57,419 nucleotides of DNA from the NCBI GenBank assembly GCA_014653585.1, contig JACWEH010000004.1, forward strand, positions 1 through 57,419, in the 5' to 3' direction. The stretch comes from Pelagibacterales bacterium SAG-MED38 (lineage in GTDB: Bacteria > Pseudomonadota > Alphaproteobacteria > Pelagibacterales > Pelagibacteraceae). The notes beneath the pieces were generated by a model. The model was not told the origin of the DNA, ran no database searches, and saw only the letters and a list, made by a program, of their open reading frames with translations. Position numbers and translations under genes: made by a program. Shown here in pieces: positions 26,806 through 35,340 of this stretch; the first letter of the stretch is position 1, and each line of letters begins with the position of its first letter.

Positions 26806-27807
26806 GTGTCTGATCATTTTAAAGCATTAATTTTAGATCAAAAAGGTGAAGAGTACACAAGAGAAGTAAAAAAAATAGATAAGAGCTTTTTAAAACATGG
26901 TGATGTAACAATTAAAGTTGATTACTCTGATCTTAATTTCAAAGATGGGATGATTTTAAAAAACGGTGGAAGATTAGTAAAAGAATTTCCACATATTCCA
27001 GGAATAGATTTCTCAGGAAATGTTTTGGAAAGTGAAAACCCCAAATTTAAACAAGGTGATGAAGTAATATTAACAGGATTTAGAGTTGGTGAGGTTTTTT
27101 ATGGTGGATACTCGCAAGTTGCAAAAGTAAATGGAGAATTTTTGGTAAAAAAACCAAAAAATTTAACTACTAAACAGGCAATGATACTTGGAACCGCTGG
27201 TTTCACATCTTTAATGAGTGCATTCGCAATTAAAGCGAGAGAAGAAATTTTGTTAGGCGAAAAAGTTAACAATGTTTTAGTAACTGGTGCAACAGGTGGA
27301 GTAGGGAGTGTAGCGGTAATAGTATTGAATAAAATGGGTTACAACGTTACTGCTGTTACGGGAAAAGACTCTAAAGCAGATTATTTAAAATCATTAGGTG
27401 CTAAAACTGTTGTTAATCGTAGTGAATTTGACAAAGATCCGAGACTTATTGATAAAGGTTTATGGGATGGGGTTGTTGATACAGTTGGTGGAAAAATATT
27501 AGCTAATGCAATAGTTCAAACAAACACAAATGGAATTATTGCAGTTTGTGGAAACGCAAGTACCAACGAGCTTAATACTAATGTAATTCCTTTTATGCTG
27601 AGAGGAATTAAAATGTGGGGTATGGACTCGGCTAATTGCAGTATCAAAAGAAGAGAGTTTATATGGGGTGAAGCTGCCAATTTAATTGATTTTAGTCTAT
27701 TGGAAAAATCAATCCAGACAGTTAGTTTGGAGGAGTTAATTGATACTTATCCTAAGATTTTAAAAGGTGAAATTTCTGGTAGAGTTTTAGTTGACTTAAA
27801 CAAATAA
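26806..27807 (+). CDS. acuI: Acryloyl-CoA reductase (NADPH), AcuI/YhdH family
   Basis: The 333-residue MDR-family enzyme has FPHIPGIDFSG, GATGGVGSVAV (NADPH site) and IPFMLRGIKMWGMDS, characteristic of AcuI/YhdH. AcuI reduces acryloyl-CoA to propionyl-CoA and detoxifies acrylate, an important role in DMSP-using bacteria. The start is GTG (position 26806, one base after the folE stop). The LysR regulator gene overlaps its stop (TAATG). Confidence 0.88.
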   Translation: MSDHFKALILDQKGEEYTREVKKIDKSFLKHGDVTIKVDYSDLNFKDGMILKNGGRLVKEFPHIPGIDFSGNVLESENPKFKQGDEVILTGFRVGEVFYGGYSQVAKVNGEFLVKKPKNLTTKQAMILGTAGFTSLMSAFAIKAREEILLGEKVNNVLVTGATGGVGSVAVIVLNKMGYNVTAVTGKDSKADYLKSLGAKTVVNRSEFDKDPRLIDKGLWDGVVDTVGGKILANAIVQTNTNGIIAVCGNASTNELNTNVIPFMLRGIKMWGMDSANCSIKRREFIWGEAANLIDFSLLEKSIQTVSLEELIDTYPKILKGEISGRVLVDLNK

Positions 27808-28697
27808 TGGATTGGGATAAATTAAAAATATTTCATGCAGTCGCGGAGGCAGGAAGTTTTACTAATGCTACAATCAATCTTAATCTTAGTCAGTCAGCTA
27901 TAAGTAGACAGATACAGTCTCTAGAACAGGATTTAAAGGTTCAATTATTTGAGAGACACGCTAGAGGACTAACGCTTACAGAAAATGGCGAATATGTATT
28001 TAAAACTGCCAACGAGGTAATTAGCAAATTAAAAGATGTTGAAACCTCTCTTGGAGATCAAAAAAATAAACCTTCAGGAAAATTAACAATAACTACAGTT
28101 AGAAGTTTTGGGACTCATTGGTTAACACCTCGTATTGAGGAATTTATGAGATTAAATCCAGAGGTTGAAATAGAATTAATTTTTGAAGATAAAGAATTAG
28201 ATTTAAGCACTCGGCAAGCTGATATTGGTATTTTTATGAGAAGACCAAAACAATTAAATTATATCCAAAAAAAACTTATAGATTTAAAGTATTATATATA
28301 TGGATCTAACAGATATTTAGAAAAACATGGTATGCCAAAAACATTAGCCGATCTTAATAAACATAAATTTATATCTTTTGGAAAAGGAGCTCCATCTCCA
28401 GTTTATAATCCAGAATGGGCGTTAAAATTAGGAATGCATGATGGTAAAAAAAGAAAGCCAATAATGAAAGTAAATAGTGTAATGGGACTATTATTAGCTG
28501 TTCAGGCAGGTGTTGGTCTAGCTGCACTTCCAGAATATTTGGTGAGTAATTCCTCAAATATCATAAAAGTATTACCAAAGTCAGAGGGCCCAATAACAGA
28601 GGCTCATTTCGTTTACCCTCAATCTCTAAAAAATACTGCTAGAGTTCAAGCATTTAGAAACTTTCTCTTCAGCAAAATAGGCGACTGGAAAGCTTAA
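27807..28697 (+). CDS. LysR-family transcriptional regulator
   Basis: The 296-residue protein has a typical LysR N-terminal helix-turn-helix (FHAVAEAGSFTNATINLN then LSQSAISRQIQSLEQDL) and a C-terminal effector domain (PSGKLTITTVRSFGTHWL, then GLLLAVQAGVGLAALPEYL). It is translationally coupled to acuI. It may regulate the acuI-containing unit in response to an acid or CoA-linked metabolite; the effector is unknown. A 123-bp gap follows before the iron transporter. Confidence 0.92.
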   Translation: MDWDKLKIFHAVAEAGSFTNATINLNLSQSAISRQIQSLEQDLKVQLFERHARGLTLTENGEYVFKTANEVISKLKDVETSLGDQKNKPSGKLTITTVRSFGTHWLTPRIEEFMRLNPEVEIELIFEDKELDLSTRQADIGIFMRRPKQLNYIQKKLIDLKYYIYGSNRYLEKHGMPKTLADLNKHKFISFGKGAPSPVYNPEWALKLGMHDGKKRKPIMKVNSVMGLLLAVQAGVGLAALPEYLVSNSSNIIKVLPKSEGPITEAHFVYPQSLKNTARVQAFRNFLFSKIGDWKA

Positions 28698-28751
28698 ATT
28701 TACATTAATTATTAATCCTAATAAAAGTTGTTTCTGCGACATAATTGCGAT

Positions 28752-28790
28752 TGATTATCATTATCATTGAGAATAGTTATCATTTGCAAT
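28752..28790. promoter_or_regulatory. Fur-like operator region of the iron transporter
   Basis: The gap before the iron-binding protein contains TGATTATCATTATCATTGA at 28752-28770, with tandem ATTATC hexamers, followed by GAGAATAGTTATCATT (28770-28785). Both resemble the GATAAT-type half-sites of Fur boxes, and the sites overlap. A promoter would be close by. Iron-dependent repression of the operon is the natural inference, but whether Fur, Irr or another regulator acts cannot be told. Confidence 0.6.
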
Positions 28791-28820
28791 TGAATAGTGT
28801 GCGGAGAAAAGGGAAAAAAA

Positions 28821-29849
28821 ATGAGAAAAATATCAAGTCTATTTTTAATAGCATCTTTATTTGTATCAACCTTTGCAGTTGCGAATGAAGTTAATGTTTT
28901 TAATGCAAGACACTACAAAGCCGATGCAGAGCTTTATTCAAAGTTCACTAGTATGACTGGAATTAAAGTTAATCTAATTAATGGAAAATCAGGAGCTCTT
29001 GAAAAAAGAATAATTGAAGAAGGTGCAGATTCTTCTGCAGATCTTTATATTACTGCTGATGCTGGAAGATGTGGTGCTATGGATGCAAAAGGCCATCTTC
29101 AAGGTGGATTAACTTCTGCAGCTATAAAAGCTGCCGTTCCAAAAAGTTTTAGAACAAGTAAATGGGTTGGAATAGCAAAAAGAGCTAGAATAATTTATTA
29201 TTCACCTGAAAGAGTTACTGGTGCTGAATTATCTGGAATGTCTTATGAAGGTCTAGCTGATCCTAAATGGAAAGGAAGATTAGTAATAAGAAAATCTAGC
29301 AATATATATAACAAATCTCTTGTAGCTTCATTAATTGAAAATAATGGAAAAAAAGCTACAGCCAAGTGGGCAAAAGGAGTTGTTGCAAACATGGCTAGAG
29401 ATTCTAAAGGTAATGACAGAGCTCAAATTATGGCAGTAGCAGCAGGTGAAGCTGATATTGCTGTGGCTAATACTTATTATCTAGCACTTATGTTATCTGG
29501 TAAAAAAGGTGCAGAGCAACAAGAAGCTGCTAAAAAAGTAAAAGCTTTTTTTCCTAATCAAAATGGAAGAGGAACGCACATGAATGTTAGTTGTGCAGCT
29601 TTAGTAAAAGGAGCACCAAACAAAGATAATGCTGTTAAACTTGTAGAGTTTTTATTAACTCCACAGTCTCAAGAGCATTTCACCAATAATACATTTGAGT
29701 TCCCAATGATTGATGGTGTTTCGCCAAGTCCATTAGTAGTAAATAACTTAGGATTAGATTTTCAACAAGACATGAAAACTAAACTAGCTTCTTATGGAAA
29801 AAATCAAGCTGCTGCATTAGAAGTAATGACAGCTGCTGGTTGGAAGTAA
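28821..29849 (+). CDS. Ferric-iron ABC transporter substrate-binding protein
   Basis: The protein of 342 residues from the ATG at 28821 has a signal peptide (MRKISSLFLIASLFVSTFAVA, here split: cleavage near VANE) and the FbpA/FutA-type fold: NVFNARHYKADAELYSKF, DLYITADAGRCGAMD and ANTYYLAL near the iron-ligand tyrosines. It is periplasmic and delivers ferric iron to the permease. The ATG at 28797 would precede the signal peptide. A purine-rich GGAGAAAAGGG is just upstream. Iron boxes lie in its promoter region. Confidence 0.9.
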   Translation: MRKISSLFLIASLFVSTFAVANEVNVFNARHYKADAELYSKFTSMTGIKVNLINGKSGALEKRIIEEGADSSADLYITADAGRCGAMDAKGHLQGGLTSAAIKAAVPKSFRTSKWVGIAKRARIIYYSPERVTGAELSGMSYEGLADPKWKGRLVIRKSSNIYNKSLVASLIENNGKKATAKWAKGVVANMARDSKGNDRAQIMAVAAGEADIAVANTYYLALMLSGKKGAEQQEAAKKVKAFFPNQNGRGTHMNVSCAALVKGAPNKDNAVKLVEFLLTPQSQEHFTNNTFEFPMIDGVSPSPLVVNNLGLDFQQDMKTKLASYGKNQAAALEVMTAAGWK

Positions 29850-29877
29850 GCAATAAGTGAAAGAAGAAAAAAAATTT

Positions 29878-30027
29878 ATGTCTGATATTGATTTAAATAA
29901 GTCTTCCAGTGCATGTTCGCCATGTCAACAGGAGTGTGAAAAAATTAATAAAAGACTAAATAAAAAGAAATTTGATAAAATTGAACCCAAGGAAGTTGCG
30001 CACCTCCTTAAAGTATTTAATTTTTAA
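29878..30027 (+). CDS. Small cysteine protein between the iron-transport genes
   Basis: The frame encodes 49 residues starting MSDIDLNKSSSACSPCQQEC, with a CxxCxxxC cluster, followed by a lysine-rich helix and a hydrophobic tail. A GTG at 29857 in the same frame would add seven residues. It follows the iron-binding protein by 28 bp (7 bp from the GTG). The cysteine pattern could bind iron or zinc. I recognise no family. It lies immediately upstream of a strong hairpin. Confidence 0.6.
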   Translation: MSDIDLNKSSSACSPCQQECEKINKRLNKKKFDKIEPKEVAHLLKVFNF

Positions 30028-30038
30028 TTTTTTTTTCT

Positions 30039-30074
30039 TGTGTCCATAGCAAATAGGGATTTGTTGTGGACACA
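30039..30074. repeat. 16-bp stem hairpin between binding protein and permease
   Basis: TGTGTCCA (30039-30046) pairs with TGGACACA (30067-30074). The inner parts TAGCAAAT and ATTTGTTG also pair, with two G-U pairs, leaving a loop AGGG. The stem is 16 bp. There is no T-tract after it on the + strand, so it is more likely to hold the mRNA end or reduce downstream expression than to end transcription. Such elements often sit between binding-protein and permease genes. Confidence 0.65.
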
Positions 30075-30104
30075 TCAAAATCATACATTAGTATATAATC
30101 AGAT

Positions 30105-31730
30105 ATGTTAAAAAATTTAAATATTTGGTTTTTATCTTCATTAATAGTTTCTTTAATTGTATTGATCCCAATTTTAACAGTGTTTTCAAGTTTTTTCGAA
30201 GATACATCCAACTATTATCAAATCCTAAAAGATACTTTCTTATTTGAGTATATTTCTAATTCTCTAATCTTATTATTCTTCGTTTTGATTTTTACGTTTT
30301 TTATAGGCACTGGCACAGCCTATTTAGTATCCTTTTTTGAATTTCCGTTAAGTAATTTTTTCAAATGGGCGCTTATCTTATCTTTTGCGGTCCCACCCTA
30401 TATTTATGCCTATTCATTAACAGCTTTTTTTGAAAATTATGGCACAGCTTTTACAATTCTTAAAAATTTGTTTGGAGATGCAAATTATAATGAAAACATT
30501 CCTAAACTTGATGGAATGTTTGGGGCAATATTATCAATTACTTTTTCTTTATATGCTTATGTATATATATTGGCTAGAGCCTCTTTTTTATATCAACCAC
30601 AAAACCTAATTGATTTAGGAAAAAATCTTGGTTTTTCAAAATTTAAATCTTTCTACAAAGTTATATTACCATCTGCGCGACCAGCTATTATTGCTGGGCT
30701 ATCTCTTGTAGCAATGGAAACTCTGGCAGAATTTGGAGCGGTAGATTTTTTTTCAATAAATACACTGACAACTGGTATTTATAATTCATGGATAACATTT
30801 GATGATTTAGCTTTTGCAAATAGAATATCATCGTTTTTGCTCTTATTCATATTTTCATTATTTATTATTGAAAATTTATTCAGAAAAAAGGCAAAGTATC
30901 ATTTCAATTCAAGAGGTGGACTTAAGCAAAAAAAGAAAACTAAACTTTATGGAAGTAAATCTTTTTTAGCCTTTATTTTCTGTTTCTTTATATTATTTTT
31001 GAGTTTTTTATTTCCACTCAGTCAAATGTTGTATTGGACATTAAAATTTCCAGAAAATTTATTTGATCTACAAATTATAGAACTTTTTTCAAATACTCTT
31101 TATTTAGTATTGTTATCTGGTTTGCTTTTAATTGTATTTTCTTTAATTTCAAACTATGGAAATAGAGTTTCTAAAAATAAAGTATTAAATTTTTTATCAA
31201 CCTTATCTATTTCTGGTTATGCCATTCCTGGAGTTATATTAGCTATAGCGTTTATTACTTTTATTGCTTGGTTTGATAATAATATAATTAAATCTTTAGG
31301 ATTTATTTCAATTAAAAAATTTTTTATTGGTTCTATTCTTGGTTTAGTACTAGTTTATTTTATTAGATTTTATTCTTTAGCTTTTAATGGAATAAAGTCT
31401 GGATATGAAAAAATTAACATTTCTGTTGATGAGAGTGCTTACCTGTTAGGCTATTCTAAAAGAAAAACATTTATGAATATTCATGTTCCTTTTTTGAGAA
31501 ATTCTCTTTTATTCATAATTATTCTAATCTCATTAGAAATAATAAGAGAATTACCCATTACTTTAATTTTAAGACCTTTTAATTTTGAAACTTTTGCAAC
31601 CACAGCGTATATCTCTGCATCTGAGGACTTGTTGGAGGCTGCTGCAGCACCTTCATTATTTTTAATATTAATTGCCTCTTTATTCATTATAATTAGTTCA
31701 AAATATATTTTAAGAGAAAATAATGAATAA
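30105..31730 (+). CDS. Ferric-iron ABC transporter permease (FbpB-like, fused)
   Basis: The 541-residue protein has two homologous permease halves (about residues 1-265 and 280-541) and about twelve membrane segments. The EAA loops are at SKFKSFYKVILPSARPAI (first half) and the YLLGYSKRKTFMNIHVPFLR segment (second half). Such doubled permeases belong to ferric-iron uptake systems. It forms a complex with the ATPase encoded directly after it, whose gene overlaps its end by 8 bp, and with the periplasmic binding protein at 28821. Confidence 0.92.
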   Translation: MLKNLNIWFLSSLIVSLIVLIPILTVFSSFFEDTSNYYQILKDTFLFEYISNSLILLFFVLIFTFFIGTGTAYLVSFFEFPLSNFFKWALILSFAVPPYIYAYSLTAFFENYGTAFTILKNLFGDANYNENIPKLDGMFGAILSITFSLYAYVYILARASFLYQPQNLIDLGKNLGFSKFKSFYKVILPSARPAIIAGLSLVAMETLAEFGAVDFFSINTLTTGIYNSWITFDDLAFANRISSFLLLFIFSLFIIENLFRKKAKYHFNSRGGLKQKKKTKLYGSKSFLAFIFCFFILFLSFLFPLSQMLYWTLKFPENLFDLQIIELFSNTLYLVLLSGLLLIVFSLISNYGNRVSKNKVLNFLSTLSISGYAIPGVILAIAFITFIAWFDNNIIKSLGFISIKKFFIGSILGLVLVYFIRFYSLAFNGIKSGYEKINISVDESAYLLGYSKRKTFMNIHVPFLRNSLLFIIILISLEIIRELPITLILRPFNFETFATTAYISASEDLLEAAAAPSLFLILIASLFIIISSKYILRENNE

Positions 31731-32784
31731 AAATTTTTTTGAAGTAAAAAATGTTGACTTTAAAGCTGGAGGTAAAACTAAAGTAGCAAATGTGTCTTTT
31801 GCTATTGAAAAAGAGGGAGATGTTATCTGCTTATTAGGCCCATCAGGCATCGGAAAAACTACTATTTTAAGAACAATTGCAGGTTTAGAAAAAATTAAAA
31901 AAGGATCAATAGAGCTAAATGGAAATGTATTATCTTCAGAAAAAAAAAATGTTGAACCCGAGAATAGAAATATCTCTCTTGCTTTTCAAGAAAATAGTTT
32001 ATTTCCACATTACACTGTAAAAAAAAATATACTATTAGGTGCAGAAAGAAATAAAGATAAAAAAGACCATCAGATCAACTTTCAAGAAATTATAGAGTTA
32101 CTAGATATTTCTTTAATATTAAAAAAATACCCTCATGAAATTAGTGCCGGTGAAGCACAAAGAGTTTCTTTAGCAAGATCTGTAATAACCCAGCCTGATT
32201 TATTGTTATTAGACGAACCATTATCTAACGTTGATCAGAGTTTTAAGGAAGAAATTCAAGAAAAATTAAAAAAAATATTAAAAAGCTCAAAGATTACTAC
32301 AATAATAGTTACCCATGACTCTTATGAGGCATTTTATTTAGGATCTAAATGTGGAATAATCTTAAATCAAGAACTTAAACAATTTGATGATCCATATAAC
32401 GTCTATCATTTACCAAACTCTATCGAGGTTGTTAATTTTTTGAATAGAGGGACTCTTATTCCAGCAGAAGTAACGAGTCCTAAAAGTTTAGAAAATAAGG
32501 ATCTTGGAACAATTACGGGTAATTTTTTAAAGCCTTTTCCGATAGGCACAAAAGTAAAGCTTTTGATACAGCCTGAAGATTTGCGTCATGACGATAAAAG
32601 TAATTTAAAATTTGAGGTAGTCGATAGGAAATTTAGAGGTACTAATTTTATTTATACTCTTAAAACTCCAAGTGATACATTTATTCCTGTTTTTGTGCAT
32701 TCTCACCATATCCATCAACATGAAATAGATGAAAAATTTGGTGTTAAAAGACCAATTCATATTGATCATATAGTTTGCTTCTAA
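31723..32784 (+). CDS. Ferric-iron ABC transporter ATPase (FbpC-like)
   Basis: The 353-residue ATPase has Walker A GPSGIGKTT, the signature ISAGEAQRVSLARS (SAGE in place of the common SGGQ), Walker B LLLLDEPLS and the H-loop VTHD. A C-terminal TOBE-like regulatory domain follows (about residues 240-353). It drives ferric-iron import through the fused permease. Overlap with the permease gene is 8 bp. Confidence 0.93.
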   Translation: MNKNFFEVKNVDFKAGGKTKVANVSFAIEKEGDVICLLGPSGIGKTTILRTIAGLEKIKKGSIELNGNVLSSEKKNVEPENRNISLAFQENSLFPHYTVKKNILLGAERNKDKKDHQINFQEIIELLDISLILKKYPHEISAGEAQRVSLARSVITQPDLLLLDEPLSNVDQSFKEEIQEKLKKILKSSKITTIIVTHDSYEAFYLGSKCGIILNQELKQFDDPYNVYHLPNSIEVVNFLNRGTLIPAEVTSPKSLENKDLGTITGNFLKPFPIGTKVKLLIQPEDLRHDDKSNLKFEVVDRKFRGTNFIYTLKTPSDTFIPVFVHSHHIHQHEIDEKFGVKRPIHIDHIVCF

Positions 32785-32799
32785 TAAAAACTCTCTAAA

Positions 32800-33495
32800 A
32801 TGGATAATAAATATAGAGTTTTTTTAAAGGGGATTTTTGATGTCAGCCCTCTGATGATACCAGTTGTTCCGTTTGGTTTAATATTTGGGGTTCTTTCAAT
32901 CGATATTGGATTTAGTCCAATAGAAACAATGGGAATGTCATTAATAGTTTTTGGCGGTGCTTCACAAATTGTTTTACTTCAATTATTTTCAGGAGGTGCC
33001 TCATCTTTAGTCATAATAAGTTCAGTTGGAGCAGTAAACTCAAGACATCTTTTGTATGGAGCTGTTGTTTCTGAGCATTTATCAGATTTAAAACTTATTT
33101 GGAAAATTGTAATCTCATATTTTTTAGTTGATCAAGCTTTTGCAAGATCAAATGAGTATTTTAAAAAAAATAAAGATAAAAATAAATATTTCCATTTATT
33201 TGGTGGTGGTATTACTTGTTGGGTTATTTGGCAGACAACCACTTTTTTGGGGATTGTTTTAGGAGCTTTTATCCCTGAAAAACTGGGTTTAAGTTTTGCA
33301 GTACCTTTAACTTTTTTAGCATTATTAGTTAATGATTTTAGAAAATTAATAAATGTGATTGTGATAATTATTTCAGGATTAGTGGCAACGTTTGGATTTA
33401 ATTATGTTCCTTATAAAGCATATGTTATTATTGCTGGAATTATTGCCTTACTGACTGCAGCAATTTTAACTAAGTTGGTTAAAACTAATGAGTAA
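32800..33495 (+). CDS. azlC: AzlC-family branched-chain amino acid exporter subunit
   Basis: This 231-residue membrane protein has the AzlC start FKGIFDVSPLMIPVVPFGL-type region, then GLSLIVFGGASQI-like and SVGAVNSRHLLYGA motifs, and seven or so hydrophobic segments. With AzlD it forms a branched-chain amino-acid (or related) exporter in the inner membrane. The next gene overlaps its end by 8 bp. It follows the iron ATPase gene by 15 bp, but a functional link with iron is not evident. Confidence 0.88.
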   Translation: MDNKYRVFLKGIFDVSPLMIPVVPFGLIFGVLSIDIGFSPIETMGMSLIVFGGASQIVLLQLFSGGASSLVIISSVGAVNSRHLLYGAVVSEHLSDLKLIWKIVISYFLVDQAFARSNEYFKKNKDKNKYFHLFGGGITCWVIWQTTTFLGIVLGAFIPEKLGLSFAVPLTFLALLVNDFRKLINVIVIIISGLVATFGFNYVPYKAYVIIAGIIALLTAAILTKLVKTNE

Positions 33496-33802
33496 TTGGC
33501 TATTAATTATATACTGTGGTTTGATAACTTTTTTGACAAGGTTTTCAATGATAGCATTATTAAAGAAAGAAATGTTCAATGAAAGAATAAGAGAAATTCT
33601 CTCTTTTGTACCCTCAGCAATTTTTCCTGCAATTATATTTCCTGCTATTTTTTTGGACAATTCTGGGGATTTTCAATTAGAAAATAATCCAAAAATTATG
33701 GCAGCAATAATTGCAATGTTAATTGGAATAGTAAGTCAAAATATTATTGCGACAATTATTTCAGGGCTAGCCTCTTATTGGTTTTTAATTTTTGTGGTAT
33801 AA
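33488..33802 (+). CDS. azlD: AzlD-family exporter subunit
   Basis: This 104-residue protein has four hydrophobic segments and the AzlD start NWLLIIYCGLITFLTRFSMI with LSFVPSAIFPAIIFPAIF in the middle. It pairs with AzlC (8-bp overlap). The pair exports branched-chain amino acids or analogues in other bacteria. Size and order agree with the family. Confidence 0.88.
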   Translation: MSNWLLIIYCGLITFLTRFSMIALLKKEMFNERIREILSFVPSAIFPAIIFPAIFLDNSGDFQLENNPKIMAAIIAMLIGIVSQNIIATIISGLASYWFLIFVV

Positions 33803-33808
33803 AAAATT

Positions 33809-34198
33809 ATGAAAAAAATATTATTATCAATTTTCTTTTTATTTTCATTAAGTGCTAATGCAATGGAAAAAGAGACAACTTTTAAAAAAGAGTTGTTTGA
33901 TAAAGCTCAATCAGATGGAAAAACTGTAGTTATCAGTTCTTGGATAAAATATTGCCCATCATGTGCTGGCCAAATGAAAATTCTTCAAAATGCAAAAAAT
34001 AAAGGTGAATTATTCGATATTAAATTTGATAATATTGAATATTTTTCATTCGATGTGACTAAAAAAGAAATCTCTGATTTTTTTGATGTACAATATCAAA
34101 CAACATTAATAATTTTTAAAGGTAATCAAGAAGTTTATAGAAGTATTGGTGAAACAACCGAAGATTTAATTTACGAAGCATTAAAAGCCTCAATTTAA
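33809..34198 (+). CDS. Exported thioredoxin-like protein
   Basis: This 129-residue protein has a signal peptide (hydrophobic core ILLSIFFLFSLSANA, cleavage near ANA-M) and a thioredoxin-like fold with the redox motif CPSC in YCPSCAGQM. The cis-Pro-type region is QTTLIIFKGNQEVYRSIG. It would act on disulfides in the periplasm. It lies 6 bp after azlD and 1 bp before the convergent ETHE1-like gene. Confidence 0.75.
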   Translation: MKKILLSIFFLFSLSANAMEKETTFKKELFDKAQSDGKTVVISSWIKYCPSCAGQMKILQNAKNKGELFDIKFDNIEYFSFDVTKKEISDFFDVQYQTTLIIFKGNQEVYRSIGETTEDLIYEALKASI

Positions 34199-34199
34199 A

Positions 34200-34880
34200 T
34201 TAAGCACCTAAATTAATATTTTTTGCAACATTAAAATCAATTTCAGTGGGTTTTTTTAGTTTTAGATTGTTCATTAACTCAACATATTCATCTACACTAC
34301 TAACCTGTAATCTTGGATTTTGTTTTTTTTCTTTACCAATAGTACTCACTTTCTCTCCTTTATAATCGTGAGCAGGATATAAAAAAGTTTCATCAGGTAG
34401 TTTTAATAGTTTATTAAAAATTGAGTTATATGCATCTTTCGAATCTCCGTTTTGAAAATCTGTTCGACCTGTTCCATTTATCAGCAATGTGTCACCGGAA
34501 AAAAGATAATTATCCATCAAAAAACTATAACTATCCGAGGTATGACCTGGAGTATACATAGCTTTAATTTTTAAATTTTCTAAATCTATATATTCATCAT
34601 CTTTTACTTTAATTTCAACAGCATCTGCTGGTGTATGATCGCCCATTATTGTGGAGCATTTCGTAATGTCTTTTAATTTTGAAGCACCTGTTACATGATC
34701 AGCGTGTATATGTGTGTCAATTACTTTTACTAATCTTAAATCTAACTCTTTTAATAAAATTATGTAATTACTTACGTTTTCTAAAACTGGATCGATTATC
34801 AAAGCCTCTCTTCCTTTAGATGAGGCAATTAAGTATGTGTATGTGCTAGATTTTTGATCAAATAGTTGTTTAAAAATCAT
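34200..34880 (-). CDS. ETHE1-like metallo-beta-lactamase-fold persulfide dioxygenase or hydrolase
   Basis: The 226-residue protein has the MBL motifs DTHIHADHVTGA, YTPGHTSDSYSF, FSGDTLLING and YPAHDYKG in the order of ETHE1-type persulfide dioxygenases, including the TGRTDFQNGD segment. It would oxidise glutathione persulfide (or a similar persulfide) to sulfite with iron. A role in sulfide detoxification after methanethiol oxidation (SBP56 at 15947) is an attractive inference. A glyoxalase II-like function cannot be excluded. Confidence 0.82.
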   Translation of the reverse strand: MIFKQLFDQKSSTYTYLIASSKGREALIIDPVLENVSNYIILLKELDLRLVKVIDTHIHADHVTGASKLKDITKCSTIMGDHTPADAVEIKVKDDEYIDLENLKIKAMYTPGHTSDSYSFLMDNYLFSGDTLLINGTGRTDFQNGDSKDAYNSIFNKLLKLPDETFLYPAHDYKGEKVSTIGKEKKQNPRLQVSSVDEYVELMNNLKLKKPTEIDFNVAKNINLGA

Positions 34881-34902
34881 AACTATACATTATCATATAA
34901 GA

Positions 34903-35340
34903 ATGGAATCCACTACATTTGATTGGTCTTGTTCACACACATGGAAACAAGGTGCTAAAAATACGGCGTGGTGTTTACTTGGGTGTTCGATTGGAGATTT
35001 TGGAACAATTTTATTTTTTCAATTAACTAAAATACCGTTCCCGGTCTTAGCCATTATGATATTAGCAATTATCAATGGGTTGATTACAAGTATAATTTTA
35101 GAAACAATTATTTTAATCCGTCAAAATTTGGAATTTAACAAAGCTTTAAAAACAGCACTAGGCATGAGTTTTATTTCAATGATAAGCATGGAAACCACAA
35201 TGAATTTAACTGATTACTTTTTAACTGGTGGAGCAATATTAACCTGGTGGGTTGTCCCTTTGATGCTTATTGTGGGTTTTTTAACACCATGGCCATATAA
35301 TTATTGGAGATTAAAAAAATATGGCATCAATTGTCATTAA
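34903..35340 (+). CDS. DUF4396 membrane protein
   Basis: The 145-residue protein matches DUF4396: an HTWKQGAKNTAWCLLGCSIG start, GTILFFQL and METTMNLTDYF segments, and about four membrane helices. The early cysteine pair (CLLGC) and the met-rich FISMISMETTM region may bind metal. Its function is not known to me. It is divergent from the ETHE1-like gene across 22 bp, and its end overlaps the methyltransferase gene by 20 bp. Confidence 0.75.
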   Translation: MESTTFDWSCSHTWKQGAKNTAWCLLGCSIGDFGTILFFQLTKIPFPVLAIMILAIINGLITSIILETIILIRQNLEFNKALKTALGMSFISMISMETTMNLTDYFLTGGAILTWWVVPLMLIVGFLTPWPYNYWRLKKYGINCH

